A stretch of DNA of 38,894 nt from Photobacterium proteolyticum. GTDB lineage: Bacteria; Pseudomonadota; Gammaproteobacteria; Enterobacterales; Vibrionaceae. A program made the translations under genes and the position numbers. The first letter of the stretch is position 1, and each line of letters starts with the position of its first letter. The DNA is taken from positions 68,711-107,604 of the forward strand of contig NZ_MJIL01000096.1 in assembly GCF_001939735.1 (NCBI RefSeq), read 5' to 3'. Below the pieces are notes generated by a model. The model did no database searches and was not told the DNA's origin. It saw only the letters and a list, made by a program, of their open reading frames with translations. This document shows, in pieces, positions 7,759 to 16,638 of this stretch.

Positions 7759-8241
7759 TTACGGCTTGAGTACTTTAACCATGTTATAGCGCTCGAAAGG
7801 CACGTTATTTCTGAGTGACACTTCTTTTTCTATCAGCTCGAATCCGAGTTGTTCAAATAGGCCTAACGATACTTTGCTTGCTGTTACGCTCAGGCTGGTT
7901 TGCTCATTTGCCGAGGCTATCGCCTCAAGAGCTGTGTATAGCTGTTTCCCCAACCCCTGGCGGGAATACTCCGGCAAGACATAGAGTAATGTAAGGTGGT
8001 TTTCAGGGTGAAGCTGGCCAAACGCAATCGGCTGGTTGCGGCTGTCAACCGCAACCAATGTATGCCCTTGGGAGACGAGCGCTTCAAATTCATCAAAGTG
8101 TGCTTGAGGGTAGTCGGCCCAGATTGAAACTTGTTCAGGGGAATAATGTTGCTGTCCAAGCACAGATGCTGCCTGGTGATAGATTTTGGCAACCGCGTGG
8201 ATATCATCACTGATAAATGCCCTGAGTGGATAAATATTCAT
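7759..8241 (-). CDS. GNAT family N-acetyltransferase
   Basis: This 160-residue acetyltransferase has a GNAT fold: N-terminal IHAVAKIYHQAASVLG, central beta strands TLVAVDSRNQPIAFGQL and LTLLYVLPEY, and the acetyl-CoA pyrophosphate-binding motif SRQGLGKQLYTALEAIA (Q/RxxGxG). The C-terminal SLGLFEQLGFE is the usual last helix-strand element. The acceptor, a small molecule or protein amine, cannot be inferred. It stands alone on the minus strand. Confidence 0.88.
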   Translation of the reverse strand: MNIYPLRAFISDDIHAVAKIYHQAASVLGQQHYSPEQVSIWADYPQAHFDEFEALVSQGHTLVAVDSRNQPIAFGQLHPENHLTLLYVLPEYSRQGLGKQLYTALEAIASANEQTSLSVTASKVSLGLFEQLGFELIEKEVSLRNNVPFERYNMVKVLKP

Positions 8242-8445
8242 GGAACTACATCTTCCCTGTTATGGCTGGAGGTCAAGTTGTCGGTTTTTATAACAATTAA
8301 TGTCAGGATTCGGTAGTACCTCTGTTCAAAACTGTGGAATGGTATAACCTATAGTGAAACTAATAAATGCTGATTACAACGGAAAATTGCGGGATATTTC
8401 GCAGGCTTTCCGTCAGATTCCGGCAGTATCTAACAACATTGCGCT

Positions 8446-8973
8446 GTGAATATTTATTCTAAATTTTTGATTGTTATTTTGTCACTGGCCGTGTTCTCCG
8501 GTTGTAGCTCTAATTCTGTGCTGGATGGGGAGCTCGCTGAGGCGGCCAAGGCCGAAACGCTGAATCGCCCTCAGATGCGTGTAGTACCTGTAATGGTTGC
8601 GCCTCCAGCCCCGACATTTAATCGGGTTTACGAAAGCTGGAAGGGAACACCTTATCGCTTGGGCGGAAAGAGTAGGCGCGGTATTGACTGCTCGGCGTTT
8701 GTTCAAGTGGGTTATTATGATGTGTTTAACAAGGTACTGCCGAGAACGACAGGGGAACAGGCGAGAATGGGGCGGTGGATCCCGCTAGCCGACGCTAAAG
8801 AGGGCGATTTGGTATTTTTTAAAACAGGTCGGCGTCTGAGGCATGTCGGGATTTATCTCGGTAATGCCGAGTTTCTTCATGCCTCCACGTCGCAGGGGGT
8901 GATGATTTCAAGTTTGGCTAATCCTTATTGGCGCCGTGCTTTTTGGCAGGTGCGAAGGGTTCCGATCTACTAA
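8446..8973 (+). CDS. NlpC/P60 family lipoprotein, putative murein endopeptidase
   Basis: A 175-residue envelope lipoprotein. The signal peptide ends in the lipobox FSGC (C20), so it is lipidated; no Asp follows the Cys, so outer-membrane sorting is expected. The NlpC/P60 cysteine peptidase domain has catalytic C82 (GIDCSAF), H133 (LRHVGIYL) and H145 (FLHAST), as in MepS/NlpC enzymes that cut peptide cross-links in peptidoglycan. The start is GTG. The last codons and stop are duplicated just downstream as a 17-base tandem repeat (8959-8990). Confidence 0.9.
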   Translation: MNIYSKFLIVILSLAVFSGCSSNSVLDGELAEAAKAETLNRPQMRVVPVMVAPPAPTFNRVYESWKGTPYRLGGKSRRGIDCSAFVQVGYYDVFNKVLPRTTGEQARMGRWIPLADAKEGDLVFFKTGRRLRHVGIYLGNAEFLHASTSQGVMISSLANPYWRRAFWQVRRVPIY

Positions 8974-8990
8974 GAGTTCCGATCTACTAA
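8959..8990. repeat. Tandem duplication of the gene's last codons and stop
   Basis: GTTCCGATCTACTAA occurs at 8959-8973 and again at 8976-8990, a 17-base period. The first copy encodes the final residues and stop of the NlpC/P60 gene; the second is untranslated. Confidence 0.9.
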
Positions 8991-9098
8991 CTAATAGATG
9001 TTTTTGCGGCTTTACACGTAAAAGTGAGCTCGTGTTCTCGCAAAAATGGCCAACGCCTCCCATACTTTTGCTGTAGGAATTATTTCCTGGAGGTGATT

Positions 9099-9620
9099 AT
9101 GGCCATGGCAATTACAGTAGGGCAATTCCTCAATAGTCATAATGTGGACTTTAGCCTTACCCAGCACCGTCATACCGACACATCTTTCAGTTCTGCTATC
9201 TCTGCGCATGTCCCGACTTCGCAGGTGGCGAAAGCTGTCATGCTCAAGGACCAAAATGGTGAATACCTGATGGCAGTTGTTCCGTCTAACCGACGGGTGA
9301 TGATTGACAAGATTGGCCGGATGATGGGTAAACAGTATTTCTTGATCGGCGAGCACGAACTACCAGAGATCTTTCAGGATTGCGATCCTGGGGCTGTCCC
9401 TTCATTAGGACAAGCTTACAAGGTAAATATGTTGGTAGATGACCTATTGCTTGAGCAAGATGAACTCTACATCGAGTCAGGGGATCACGAAAACTTGATC
9501 CACTTGGATAACAAGCAGTTCCATAAAGTGATGCATGATATTCCACACGAAAATATCAGTGGATATCGGATGATGTTTTCTCAAGAGCAGGAGAGCCGAA
9601 GAGGCTGGGATTGGGAATAA
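9099..9620 (+). CDS. YbaK/EbsC family aminoacyl-tRNA deacylase-like protein
   Basis: This 173-residue protein has the YbaK/ProX-type fold: FSLTQHRHTDTSFSSAIS, then the conserved lysine region SQVAKAVMLKD, LMAVVPSNRRVMIDKIGRMMG, and the GAVPSLGQAY substrate-loop segment. Such proteins hydrolyse mischarged tRNAs in trans. The C-terminal part, with HLDNKQFHKVMHDI, is longer than minimal YbaK. The start at 9099 has TGGAGGTGA immediately upstream; the open frame extends to 9024 without a ribosome binding site. Confidence 0.8.
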   Translation: MAMAITVGQFLNSHNVDFSLTQHRHTDTSFSSAISAHVPTSQVAKAVMLKDQNGEYLMAVVPSNRRVMIDKIGRMMGKQYFLIGEHELPEIFQDCDPGAVPSLGQAYKVNMLVDDLLLEQDELYIESGDHENLIHLDNKQFHKVMHDIPHENISGYRMMFSQEQESRRGWDWE

Positions 9621-9671
9621 TCATTTAGCTGTTAGCTGGCTGACAAGATAATGTACGTGTTGTGATGAGGA

Positions 9672-9707
9672 AAACACCCGCGAGATTGGTCAATCTGGCG
9701 GGTGTTT
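9672..9707. terminator. Bidirectional terminator between the YbaK-like gene and scsD
   Basis: AAACACCCGC (9672-9681) with AGATTG pairs with CAATCT and GCGGGTGTTT (9698-9707), a long nearly continuous stem between convergent genes. Confidence 0.85.
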
Positions 9708-9717
9708 ATTGTGTAGC

Positions 9718-10257
9718 TTATTGGTTAAGCAACATTCTGAACCATAGCCCCGGTGGCGTGCTGAAACCGGTGGTGGCAGAGGTTATTTTTCCTTCCTTGA
9801 TGATGACGACTGTCGGGGTGGCAGCTATTCCCCATTCGCGCCCCAGTTCGCTACGGTTGTCATTGATTACCCTGAACGAATAGTCATGACTTTCAATGAA
9901 GGCATTGAGCCGTCTGTTGTCACCGGATGACAGGGCAATGGTGACGACCTCGAAGTGATCGTTCATCCAGTCAACGGTCGGGGTGACAAACTTACACGCC
10001 GGGCACCATGTTGCCCAAAAATAGACCATCACAGGTTTCTCATGGCTTAGGGTAACCAGGTCGATGTGCTTGCCTTGAGTTGTTTGGAGAACAAGCTGAG
10101 GAATGTGTCCTTCCGGCATATCCTGGCTTCGCCAGTAGTCCATCAAGGTGCTGAAGGCGACAAACATAATAATGACCAACACAGCTTCTTTTAGCCAGTA
10201 CCTGGTCCTCCGCCTTATCTTCGCTGTTTTATGAGATGATGTAGACTGCTCGTCCAT
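9718..10257 (-). CDS. scsD: ScsD-like membrane-anchored thioredoxin
   Basis: A 179-residue protein with a basic cytoplasmic N-terminus, one TM helix (about 23-40) and a periplasmic thioredoxin domain with the active site W84-C-P-A-C88 in YFWATWCPACKF and the cis-Pro loop AATPTVV. ScsD belongs to the suppressor-of-copper-sensitivity set, in which ScsB delivers electrons across the membrane to periplasmic thiol-disulfide proteins. It starts three bases after the scsB stop, so the two are one operon. The symbol rests on domain layout and neighbours. Confidence 0.8.
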   Translation of the reverse strand: MDEQSTSSHKTAKIRRRTRYWLKEAVLVIIMFVAFSTLMDYWRSQDMPEGHIPQLVLQTTQGKHIDLVTLSHEKPVMVYFWATWCPACKFVTPTVDWMNDHFEVVTIALSSGDNRRLNAFIESHDYSFRVINDNRSELGREWGIAATPTVVIIKEGKITSATTGFSTPPGLWFRMLLNQ

Positions 10258-10260
10258 TAA

Positions 10261-12363
10261 TTATTCCTGCCCGCCAGCTGTCTGTATCGCCTGCATGACT
10301 TCTTCGCTGCTTAAAATAACCGGTAGCGGGATCCCCTGTGGTGCATTCGGGCCATAGACAATATTGAACGGCACACCGAAACGTCCGTTGGACTGAAGGT
10401 AGCCTGTGACGTATTCAGACGGCCTGGTCCAGTCACCACGCATCAGAACAATGTTACTTCTTCCGAGTTCAGAGTAGACAGGATCTTGCAGCAATACACC
10501 AATCTTGTTGGCTTTACAGGTTATACACCAGTCGGCGGTCACATCGACAAACACTGTTCTCCCCTGACTGACCGCCTGCGCAATCTGCTTGGTGTCTAAT
10601 TGCTGCCAGGCATGATCTGCTGGAAGAGGCTTGGCCCACTGGTCGGCGGTTACACTGCCCAGGAGCAAGCTGCCAGCAGTACCAAATAGCAGAAATGCCA
10701 GAGTCAGAATAACAGGCTTGCGACCTTTGACGTTGCCCAGCCGCCATAGCAGAGCAATAACGAGTACGACACCGACACCAGAGACCAGCCAGAGACTAAA
10801 GAAATTAGCCATCAGGCTAAGCAGCCACAGGCTGGTTGCCAGCATCATAAAGCCGAACAGGGTTTTCAGTTTGTTCATCCACGGGCCGGGTTTAGGCAGT
10901 AGTCTGGCAACTGTCGGGAAAGCGGCAATAATCAGCCAGGGAGCCGCCATACCGATAGCTAGTGCGGTAAATATTGCGATCAGCGTAATGATATCGGCGC
11001 CGAGCGCAAATGCCACGGCAGTACCCAGGAACGGGGCGCTGCAGGGCGTGGCCAGCAAGGTGGCAAACATGCCTTGTATAAAATGACCGGCATAGGAGCT
11101 GTCACCGCGAGAGGCGAGCCAGGTATTGGTATTGCTGGACAGGCGGATTTCGAACAGGCCGAACATGTTGGCCGCAAACAAGCCGGTGATCAGTACCATT
11201 GCCGCAATGAAGTAGGGACTCTGGAATTGCACTCCCCAGCCCAGTGCCTGGCCCGAGAGTTTTAATACGATCAGAAAGCCAGCGAGCAGCCAGAAGGAGA
11301 CAAGAATACCGGCTGCCGATGCAAGAAACTGAGTACGGATTTGACGCTGTTGAAGTGTCTTGGCTGAAATCACAGTGCTGAGTTTCATGCCGAGTACCGG
11401 AAGTACACAAGGCATGACATTGAGAATAAGTCCGCCCAGCAATGCAATGGCAATAACTTCGAGCAGGCTTGCGCTGCTGTTTACAGGGATCGGCAAATCT
11501 GTGACGAGGCCGGGGATCTCTACGGCGATGTCATTGTCACTGATGGTCGCATTCAATGTCTGACTGAGCAGATCCGGTGTACCAAACCAGCTGGTGACTT
11601 CCAGCTGGGCAATGAGCTGATTGCCGTCAATGCGGATTGAAGGGGTACGAAACGACGAGTCGATGGCCTGCTGCGAGCTACCGTCGATAAATACGTCGGG
11701 CTGTTGCCATCCCTGAGGGTTGGTGGCGACAACAGACAGGGTCCGGCTGCCTGCATCCCAGGAGATTTGATCCAGTGAAATGACGCTTGATTGTTTAGGT
11801 ACCTGGCTCATGCCCTGATTATACAGGTGCATAGCTTCCTGGGAGGCACTTAGCTTGGACGGGGTGAAGTCCAGCGTTATCTCATAATCAGTCAGCACAC
11901 AGATGTTGGTACATGATGACATGGTGAGCTTGCCTGACAGAAAGACAGGTTTGCCCATATCCTCGACATGAAGGGTCATTGGAAACACGATGTGCTCTTT
12001 GTAACCGAGCGTTTCGACACCGAGAAACTCGTAACGTTTTGGCATCGGCCAGTGCCAGTCTATGTTTTCGAGGTTGTTGGACAGATCCCAGTCGATGCTG
12101 GGTGCGACGCCGCCTTCGCCGGGGCTCCGCCAGTAGGTTTTCCAGCCGGTGTCGAGCCTGACTTCAAGCAAGGCCTCGACGGTGTTTGCCTGTGGGTCGC
12201 TTTGTCCCGTTAGCATGTATCTGACTTCTACGGGCGGGTGCTGCGGGTTCGAAAGCCAGCCGGTGTTGTATTCGATGGCCTGTGCCGAAAGGGGCAGTAA
12301 TGATGCTATTAGCGTGGCAAGCAGTGCTATAGACGCCAGTAGAGAAGAAAGCTGTTTTTTCAA
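10261..12363 (-). CDS. scsB: ScsB/DsbD-like transmembrane thiol-disulfide reductase
   Basis: About 700 residues: signal peptide (MKKQLSSLLASIALLATLIA), periplasmic DsbD-alpha-like domain with SSCTNICVL cysteines, an eight-helix DsbD/CcdA-type core with NVMPCVLPVLGMK and ATPCSAPFLGTA cysteines, and a C-terminal thioredoxin domain with W612-C613-ITC616. It carries electrons from cytoplasmic thioredoxin to the periplasm. I place the start at TTG 12363, eight bases after GGAG, because it opens directly into the signal peptide; an ATG at 12444 would add 27 non-signal residues overlapping scsA. The separate scsC gene common beside scsB is absent. Confidence 0.88.
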   Translation of the reverse strand: MKKQLSSLLASIALLATLIASLLPLSAQAIEYNTGWLSNPQHPPVEVRYMLTGQSDPQANTVEALLEVRLDTGWKTYWRSPGEGGVAPSIDWDLSNNLENIDWHWPMPKRYEFLGVETLGYKEHIVFPMTLHVEDMGKPVFLSGKLTMSSCTNICVLTDYEITLDFTPSKLSASQEAMHLYNQGMSQVPKQSSVISLDQISWDAGSRTLSVVATNPQGWQQPDVFIDGSSQQAIDSSFRTPSIRIDGNQLIAQLEVTSWFGTPDLLSQTLNATISDNDIAVEIPGLVTDLPIPVNSSASLLEVIAIALLGGLILNVMPCVLPVLGMKLSTVISAKTLQQRQIRTQFLASAAGILVSFWLLAGFLIVLKLSGQALGWGVQFQSPYFIAAMVLITGLFAANMFGLFEIRLSSNTNTWLASRGDSSYAGHFIQGMFATLLATPCSAPFLGTAVAFALGADIITLIAIFTALAIGMAAPWLIIAAFPTVARLLPKPGPWMNKLKTLFGFMMLATSLWLLSLMANFFSLWLVSGVGVVLVIALLWRLGNVKGRKPVILTLAFLLFGTAGSLLLGSVTADQWAKPLPADHAWQQLDTKQIAQAVSQGRTVFVDVTADWCITCKANKIGVLLQDPVYSELGRSNIVLMRGDWTRPSEYVTGYLQSNGRFGVPFNIVYGPNAPQGIPLPVILSSEEVMQAIQTAGGQE

Positions 12364-12427
12364 TGTATGTACTCCAAATAAACCTGATATCCAATTTTTA
12401 GCGACGAATGTCGACGGGTGATCGGTG

Positions 12428-12793
12428 TTATTCTCGGAATACACACAGGGTAAGGTGCCGTCGCCGGGAGGGCGTTATAGGTTCGGTTAGCAGCGGAACG
12501 TGAAATGGATTACCGATAGACATTGTTATCAGCAGCAACAGTATTCCGATGCTGATCAGGGCATGATCCAGCGACTGCTGGTGAAGCTGGAGCAGATGGT
12601 CGGTTAAATCACACTTCTTTTCTACGGCGTGGGAGGGTGTCTCCAGATCATGGTGCGAGTCCAGGCTTGTCTGGGTATAAAGCGGGCACGAGGAAACCAT
12701 CCCGATGTTTTGTCCGGAACAGACAAAGACAACCAGTAATACTAACCATAATGACCACTTAGCACTTTGGTGACGACTTACCTTGCGACCCAT
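12428..12793 (-). CDS. scsA: ScsA-like small membrane protein
   Basis: A 121-residue protein with a TM helix near residues 12-30 ending in SSCPL, a polar His- and Cys-containing loop and a second TM helix ALISIGILLLLITMSIG. ScsA proteins are small membrane proteins encoded before scsB; sequence similarity beyond layout is only my impression. The ATG at 12793 follows GGGGAT by a normal distance; the frame extends 16 codons further upstream without a ribosome binding site. It heads the scsA-scsB-scsD operon. Confidence 0.6.
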   Translation of the reverse strand: MGRKVSRHQSAKWSLWLVLLVVFVCSGQNIGMVSSCPLYTQTSLDSHHDLETPSHAVEKKCDLTDHLLQLHQQSLDHALISIGILLLLITMSIGNPFHVPLLTEPITPSRRRHLTLCVFRE

Positions 12794-12951
12794 ATAGATC
12801 CCCTGCGCTGCAATGAAGCTATGACTGTCCAAGTTGGCCATAGTTTCGATTCAGGCACATTTTCTTTGTTTTACTGCCTGACTGCAAGTTGGGAGCAGAA
12901 ACCCATAGTGCAGTGTGTATGGACTGAATAGGTCGTTGTCGAGAGGCAGGT

Positions 12952-12987
12952 ATACGCAGCAATGATTACCAAACCGCAGCTGCGTAT
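12952..12987. repeat. Inverted repeat between scsA and the QEGLA gene
   Basis: ATACGCAGC (12952-12960) and GCTGCGTAT (12979-12987) are perfect 9-base arms around 18 bases. It lies after the stop of the minus-strand QEGLA gene and upstream of scsA. No T tract follows, so it may be a weak terminator or a binding site for the scs promoter. Confidence 0.5.
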
Positions 12988-13001
12988 GATTTTGCGGGTA
13001 C

Positions 13002-14984
13002 TCACTTTATGCTGTTGAGCATAAAGTTGATGACTGGATCGCTGTTATCAACCTGTGTCAGTGCCTTGGGAAGATAATCCGGCCTATGTAATATCTCCCG
13101 GGTGATTAGCTCATCCAGCAGAGGCTTGAACTCAAATCCTGTTTTGCCGACAAATAATGAGGCCAAGTCTCCCTGCCGATAATAGATCAGTGCATCTCTG
13201 AGCCCTTTCAGGTAGAGGTAATCTTTGGTAAAGCCGCCTCCCCGATAGGCTCTTGCTGTGATAGTAAATGCATCATCCGAACTTAAGCCGTGCTCTGTCA
13301 CCAGACTGTTGTATGTTTCGTTAAAGCTCTCGCCTCGAACCATCTTATCAACGGCTATCACCCGTAACGCGAGTGTTTTGAGTCGGTGCAACGGGAAGCT
13401 GCCCGACAGATGCTCGCACAAGATAGCCAGTCCCTCCTGCGTATGGGTGTTACCCGGTAGCCCGAGTTTGAGCACCTTCAGCGGTTGCTTGTCGGCATTG
13501 ACGCTGGTCACCATATGCACACCGAGTTCATGGTGGATCAGTGCATTGAGATCGGTTGGTGAGAACTGGCAGCTCATATTGACCTTGATGTGTCGCCCGC
13601 TCACCATAGCTCGTGCAATTAGCTGCTTTGAACCGACAATCTTGCACGAGATCCCATACTCTTCTGCAGCCGTTTTGAACATGCCAATCGCGTCAGACGC
13701 GCTGATGCTAGGAGTCTCTTGCTCCTGATACTCCCTGGCATGGAGAATAAAGTTCGCATTGGCAATATCCTGCTGATCTGGCTGGCCGTAATATTTCAGT
13801 GAGTTATACAAGAACTCCTCATGGCCGATGCTGGTCAGCAGGTCTATCCTGACCGCCAGCTGGTCAATAACCCGGCGATACATCTTTTGGATGTCGGCAT
13901 CGCGGATCTCATCAACTGGCAACCGATATAATTGCTCCCTGAACTTATAGGGATCAATATCAAGCTGCCGATAGGTAAACCCTGGCAGGTAGTCATGCGG
14001 CCGATGAAGAAACCGTCGCTTTTCCTGTTTAAGGTTAGTCGGGTTGATATAGCTCAGCGTATTGATGCCCCGGGCCAATGAAAACAGTTGCCTGTCAAGT
14101 TTGATCACCTCGCGTGGCAGCTGCGATGATAATATATGGCTGCCTGTCAGGCGCTTCGCTTTGGTACGACGCTGTATGGTTGCAGCCGCATGCTCGGTGA
14201 TCACCGTCTTCATGGCTTCTTTAAGCTTCTCGATAACCAGCGGGAAAGCGTCGCCGCTCATTTCATTCATGAAAACTTTCTTGATTTCGATGGGCAAGAT
14301 CAGCGTGTTGGCAAAATTCTCCTTTATAAAAGCTGCCTGATAGCCTTGGCCTTTGAATACTGAATTCACTTCGGCATTCACTTCAATGTTTGGTAGTTCG
14401 ACATCATTAAGAAACCCAAGCAGGAGTTCAATTTCCTTATGCCACTTACGCTTGTTAAGTTGGCTGGTGCCAAGGTTAAATACTGGTGTTGCATGCTCAA
14501 TGCGCTGGTAGTTGTATGAATGAATGTCATACAGTAGACACAGGCCAAACTGACTCTCGAGTGAGTCGACCAAGCACCCCAATATGCGGTAATAGCACTG
14601 GTGTTTGCTGATCGACACGGCACGCTCATCGTCGGTTATATCCTCAGACCAGACTGACTTTCCCCAGGCCGTTTCATAGATGCAGCTCTCGATCGGGCGG
14701 TTAAGATCATACTCGTATCGAGAATCTTCTCCCTGCAGGACAATTGGCAGTGAGGAGATAAAGTCACCGGTATAGGGGTCTTCTTCATAGTACCGCTCCA
14801 CTTCGCTCAGGTAGCACTTGTCGGCCAGATCACCGCGAAGGCGTTGACCGTGATGAATGGCTGTAGCTACATAAGGCTGATACTCACTGATCCGGATAAC
14901 CAAGCTGCCGTCGCTAAGCTGTGCTTCGAACGGAACACGCTGCCGGATTTTCTCCAGCACTTCTGTTTCAGTAAGTCGCAGCAT
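13002..14984 (-). CDS. N-formylglutamate amidohydrolase-like / DUF1704 (QEGLA motif) metallopeptidase fusion
   Basis: A 660-residue two-domain protein. The N-terminal third resembles N-formylglutamate amidohydrolase (FEAQLSDGSLVIR...LYDIHSYNYQR). The rest is the 'flavohemoglobin expression-modulating QEGLA motif' family (DUF1704), with HELGVH at 485-490 and QEGLA from Q516. HExxxH plus a downstream Glu is the zinc site of the DUF1704 tyrosine carboxypeptidases (eukaryotic MATCAP), so a metallo-carboxypeptidase activity is inferred. I use the ATG at 14984, behind AGGTGA; a TTG at 14990 is the alternative. It overlaps the ATP-grasp gene by 17 bases, so ligase and peptidase are coupled. Confidence 0.85.
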   Translation of the reverse strand: MLRLTETEVLEKIRQRVPFEAQLSDGSLVIRISEYQPYVATAIHHGQRLRGDLADKCYLSEVERYYEEDPYTGDFISSLPIVLQGEDSRYEYDLNRPIESCIYETAWGKSVWSEDITDDERAVSISKHQCYYRILGCLVDSLESQFGLCLLYDIHSYNYQRIEHATPVFNLGTSQLNKRKWHKEIELLLGFLNDVELPNIEVNAEVNSVFKGQGYQAAFIKENFANTLILPIEIKKVFMNEMSGDAFPLVIEKLKEAMKTVITEHAAATIQRRTKAKRLTGSHILSSQLPREVIKLDRQLFSLARGINTLSYINPTNLKQEKRRFLHRPHDYLPGFTYRQLDIDPYKFREQLYRLPVDEIRDADIQKMYRRVIDQLAVRIDLLTSIGHEEFLYNSLKYYGQPDQQDIANANFILHAREYQEQETPSISASDAIGMFKTAAEEYGISCKIVGSKQLIARAMVSGRHIKVNMSCQFSPTDLNALIHHELGVHMVTSVNADKQPLKVLKLGLPGNTHTQEGLAILCEHLSGSFPLHRLKTLALRVIAVDKMVRGESFNETYNSLVTEHGLSSDDAFTITARAYRGGGFTKDYLYLKGLRDALIYYRQGDLASLFVGKTGFEFKPLLDELITREILHRPDYLPKALTQVDNSDPVINFMLNSIK

Positions 14985-15996
14985 CAGCAATCACCTGACG
15001 GTATTCATTTTTTCGGGCAATGCCAATTTCTTTAGCGATAACGACACTCTCAACGAAGTCGATCACCTCGCGCTGTAACTTGGTCCGGTTCAGGCGGTTG
15101 ATACGGGTGATCCCGCCCGGACTCAGTACATTCACCTCGACCAGCTTGCCCTTGATGACATCAAGACCAACAAAATACAGGCCGTCACGCACCAGTTTGG
15201 GGCCGATATGTTTGCAGAGTCGAAGCTCTTGCTTGGTCAGGGTGTGCTTAACCTCTTTGCCGCCAGCATGGATGTTTGAGCGTACATCGCCCGTTGCCGG
15301 TACCCGGCGCATTGCTCCGATTGGCTCGCCATTGAGCATCATGATGCGCACATCACCTTCTTCGGCGCCCTCGATATAGTCCTGGAGAATGACGTAGTTT
15401 TTGTCTTCGCCGATGTAGAAATCGAGCAGTGACTTCACACTGGACTTCGCGCTTTTCTCAACCAGGATGACCCCTTTACCGCCATAGCCGTTAAGCGGTT
15501 TCATGATCATTCGCGCGTTAGGGCTTTCGTCTAATACCCGTTCCAAGTACTCACGGTTCTTTGAAACGTGAGTAACTGGAATAAACTCGTTATTCGGATC
15601 CGGCAGCGAGGTGGTATAAAGCTTGTTGTTGGCGACGCGCAATCCGTCGATATCGTTTACGATGAATGTGTCATCGCGCACCGAGTCGAGAAAGTTCAGC
15701 GCCATGGTGTCCAGCGGCGGGTTGGCACGCATGAAGATCACGTCAAAGCCTGCCAGTGGCAGCTGTGCTTTACGAAATTCAGCCCGGCGGTAAAAACTCG
15801 GAATGTTGTTTGATACGTCGCCCTTTTTTAAGACCTTGCAAAATGCAATCGCTGTGCTGTGGCGCATAGTCAGGTTATTGGGCGTCGTGATCGCAACCGT
15901 ATGACCACGGCTAGCCGCTTCGTGAATAAGGCGCAGAGTTGAGTCTGTTTCAGCTTCAACTTTGTCCCACGGATACATAACAAAACAAATTTTCAT
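14968..15996 (-). CDS. Glutathione synthetase-like ATP-grasp ligase
   Basis: A 342-residue ATP-grasp enzyme resembling GshB: MKICFVMYPWDKVEAETDST at the N-terminus, FMRANPPLDTMALNFLDSV and VNDIDGLRVANNKL, then the ATP-binding MIMKPLNGYGGKGVILVE and DVRIMMLNGEPIGAMRRVP, and the metal-binding VGLDVIKGKLVEVNVLSPGG. GshB joins glycine to gamma-glutamylcysteine, but coupling to a formylglutamate amidohydrolase/QEGLA fusion suggests another carboxylate-amine substrate here. The start is the ATG at 15996; the in-frame extension to 16035 lacks family similarity. Confidence 0.85.
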   Translation of the reverse strand: MKICFVMYPWDKVEAETDSTLRLIHEAASRGHTVAITTPNNLTMRHSTAIAFCKVLKKGDVSNNIPSFYRRAEFRKAQLPLAGFDVIFMRANPPLDTMALNFLDSVRDDTFIVNDIDGLRVANNKLYTTSLPDPNNEFIPVTHVSKNREYLERVLDESPNARMIMKPLNGYGGKGVILVEKSAKSSVKSLLDFYIGEDKNYVILQDYIEGAEEGDVRIMMLNGEPIGAMRRVPATGDVRSNIHAGGKEVKHTLTKQELRLCKHIGPKLVRDGLYFVGLDVIKGKLVEVNVLSPGGITRINRLNRTKLQREVIDFVESVVIAKEIGIARKNEYRQVIADAATY

Positions 15997-16130
15997 ACAA
16001 GTATTACCAAAAGAGCTGTCACGAATGACAGGCAATAAAGAACTAAGCCATCACACAGTTGTGGATGGCCTAATCAGTATTTAGCGTTCAGAGTGGTGAG
16101 AAACCGTTGTCCGGTTGTTTCAAGCGTTCA

Positions 16131-16478
16131 TTAGTAATCGAGGTCGTTCTCGATGTCGCTTTCGTTATCGTCATCGAAGCAATAGGACCGATTTCGTTGA
16201 GAAACACACAAGGTATAGCTTCTTACTTTCTGGGTCGTTTTATGGATATATTTGAGCCAGCATTTGGCAAAGTCGGACCGGACGTCAAGTTGGCCACGTA
16301 TCTCTGCGAGAAACTGACGTTCGGGTTCACTGCTTGCCTTGAGAGAGCCTTCTGACAGCCCTTTCATGGTGCGGCCATAATTATGTAGCAACGTTGCTTC
16401 ACTGATAGTGAAAAAACCAGATCGGTTGAAGCCGCGTGGGAAATTTTTATCGTCGTAAAATTTGCCTTCACTTCTCAT
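16131..16478 (-). CDS. maoP: MaoP, macrodomain Ter organisation protein (DUF413)
   Basis: A 115-residue protein with the DUF413 signature: FYDDKNFPRGFNRSGFFTISEATLLHNYG, then SEPERQFLAEIRGQLDVRSDFAKCWLKYI and an acidic tail. In E. coli MaoP (YifE) acts with the DNA site maoS to limit long-range contacts outside the Ter macrodomain, and maoP is divergent from hdfR as it is here. The ATG follows AGGAAGC. The FAKCWLKYIHKT segment matches the end of the conserved domain. Confidence 0.88.
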   Translation of the reverse strand: MRSEGKFYDDKNFPRGFNRSGFFTISEATLLHNYGRTMKGLSEGSLKASSEPERQFLAEIRGQLDVRSDFAKCWLKYIHKTTQKVRSYTLCVSQRNRSYCFDDDNESDIENDLDY

Positions 16479-16638
16479 TAAATTGCTTCCTGATGAGATT
16501 TGCGCAGATAGTCATGCACAAGGTCAAAGTTGTAAAACAAAGTATTTTCGTCGTGACGATAAAAATAATTGATTAAAATAAAAGGAAGCGAAGGTGTACT
16601 ATCGCCATTTCCTCCTTTTTTAAAGATTGAGAACTCAT
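16479..16638. promoter_or_regulatory. maoP-hdfR divergent promoter region
   Basis: This 160-base AT-rich spacer separates the divergent maoP and hdfR genes. In E. coli the maoS site lies by maoP, so a counterpart may be here, but I cannot identify its sequence by eye. I find no other strong motif. Confidence 0.4.

Noticed and set aside
10631..11086. A 151-codon plus-strand frame opposite scsB
   Set aside because: It lies wholly antisense to the well-supported scsB gene and its product is low-complexity Arg/Ala/Ser-rich sequence without family resemblance.
13258..13728. A 156-codon plus-strand frame opposite the QEGLA gene
   Set aside because: Shadow of a strongly conserved minus-strand coding region; no ribosome binding site or recognisable motif.
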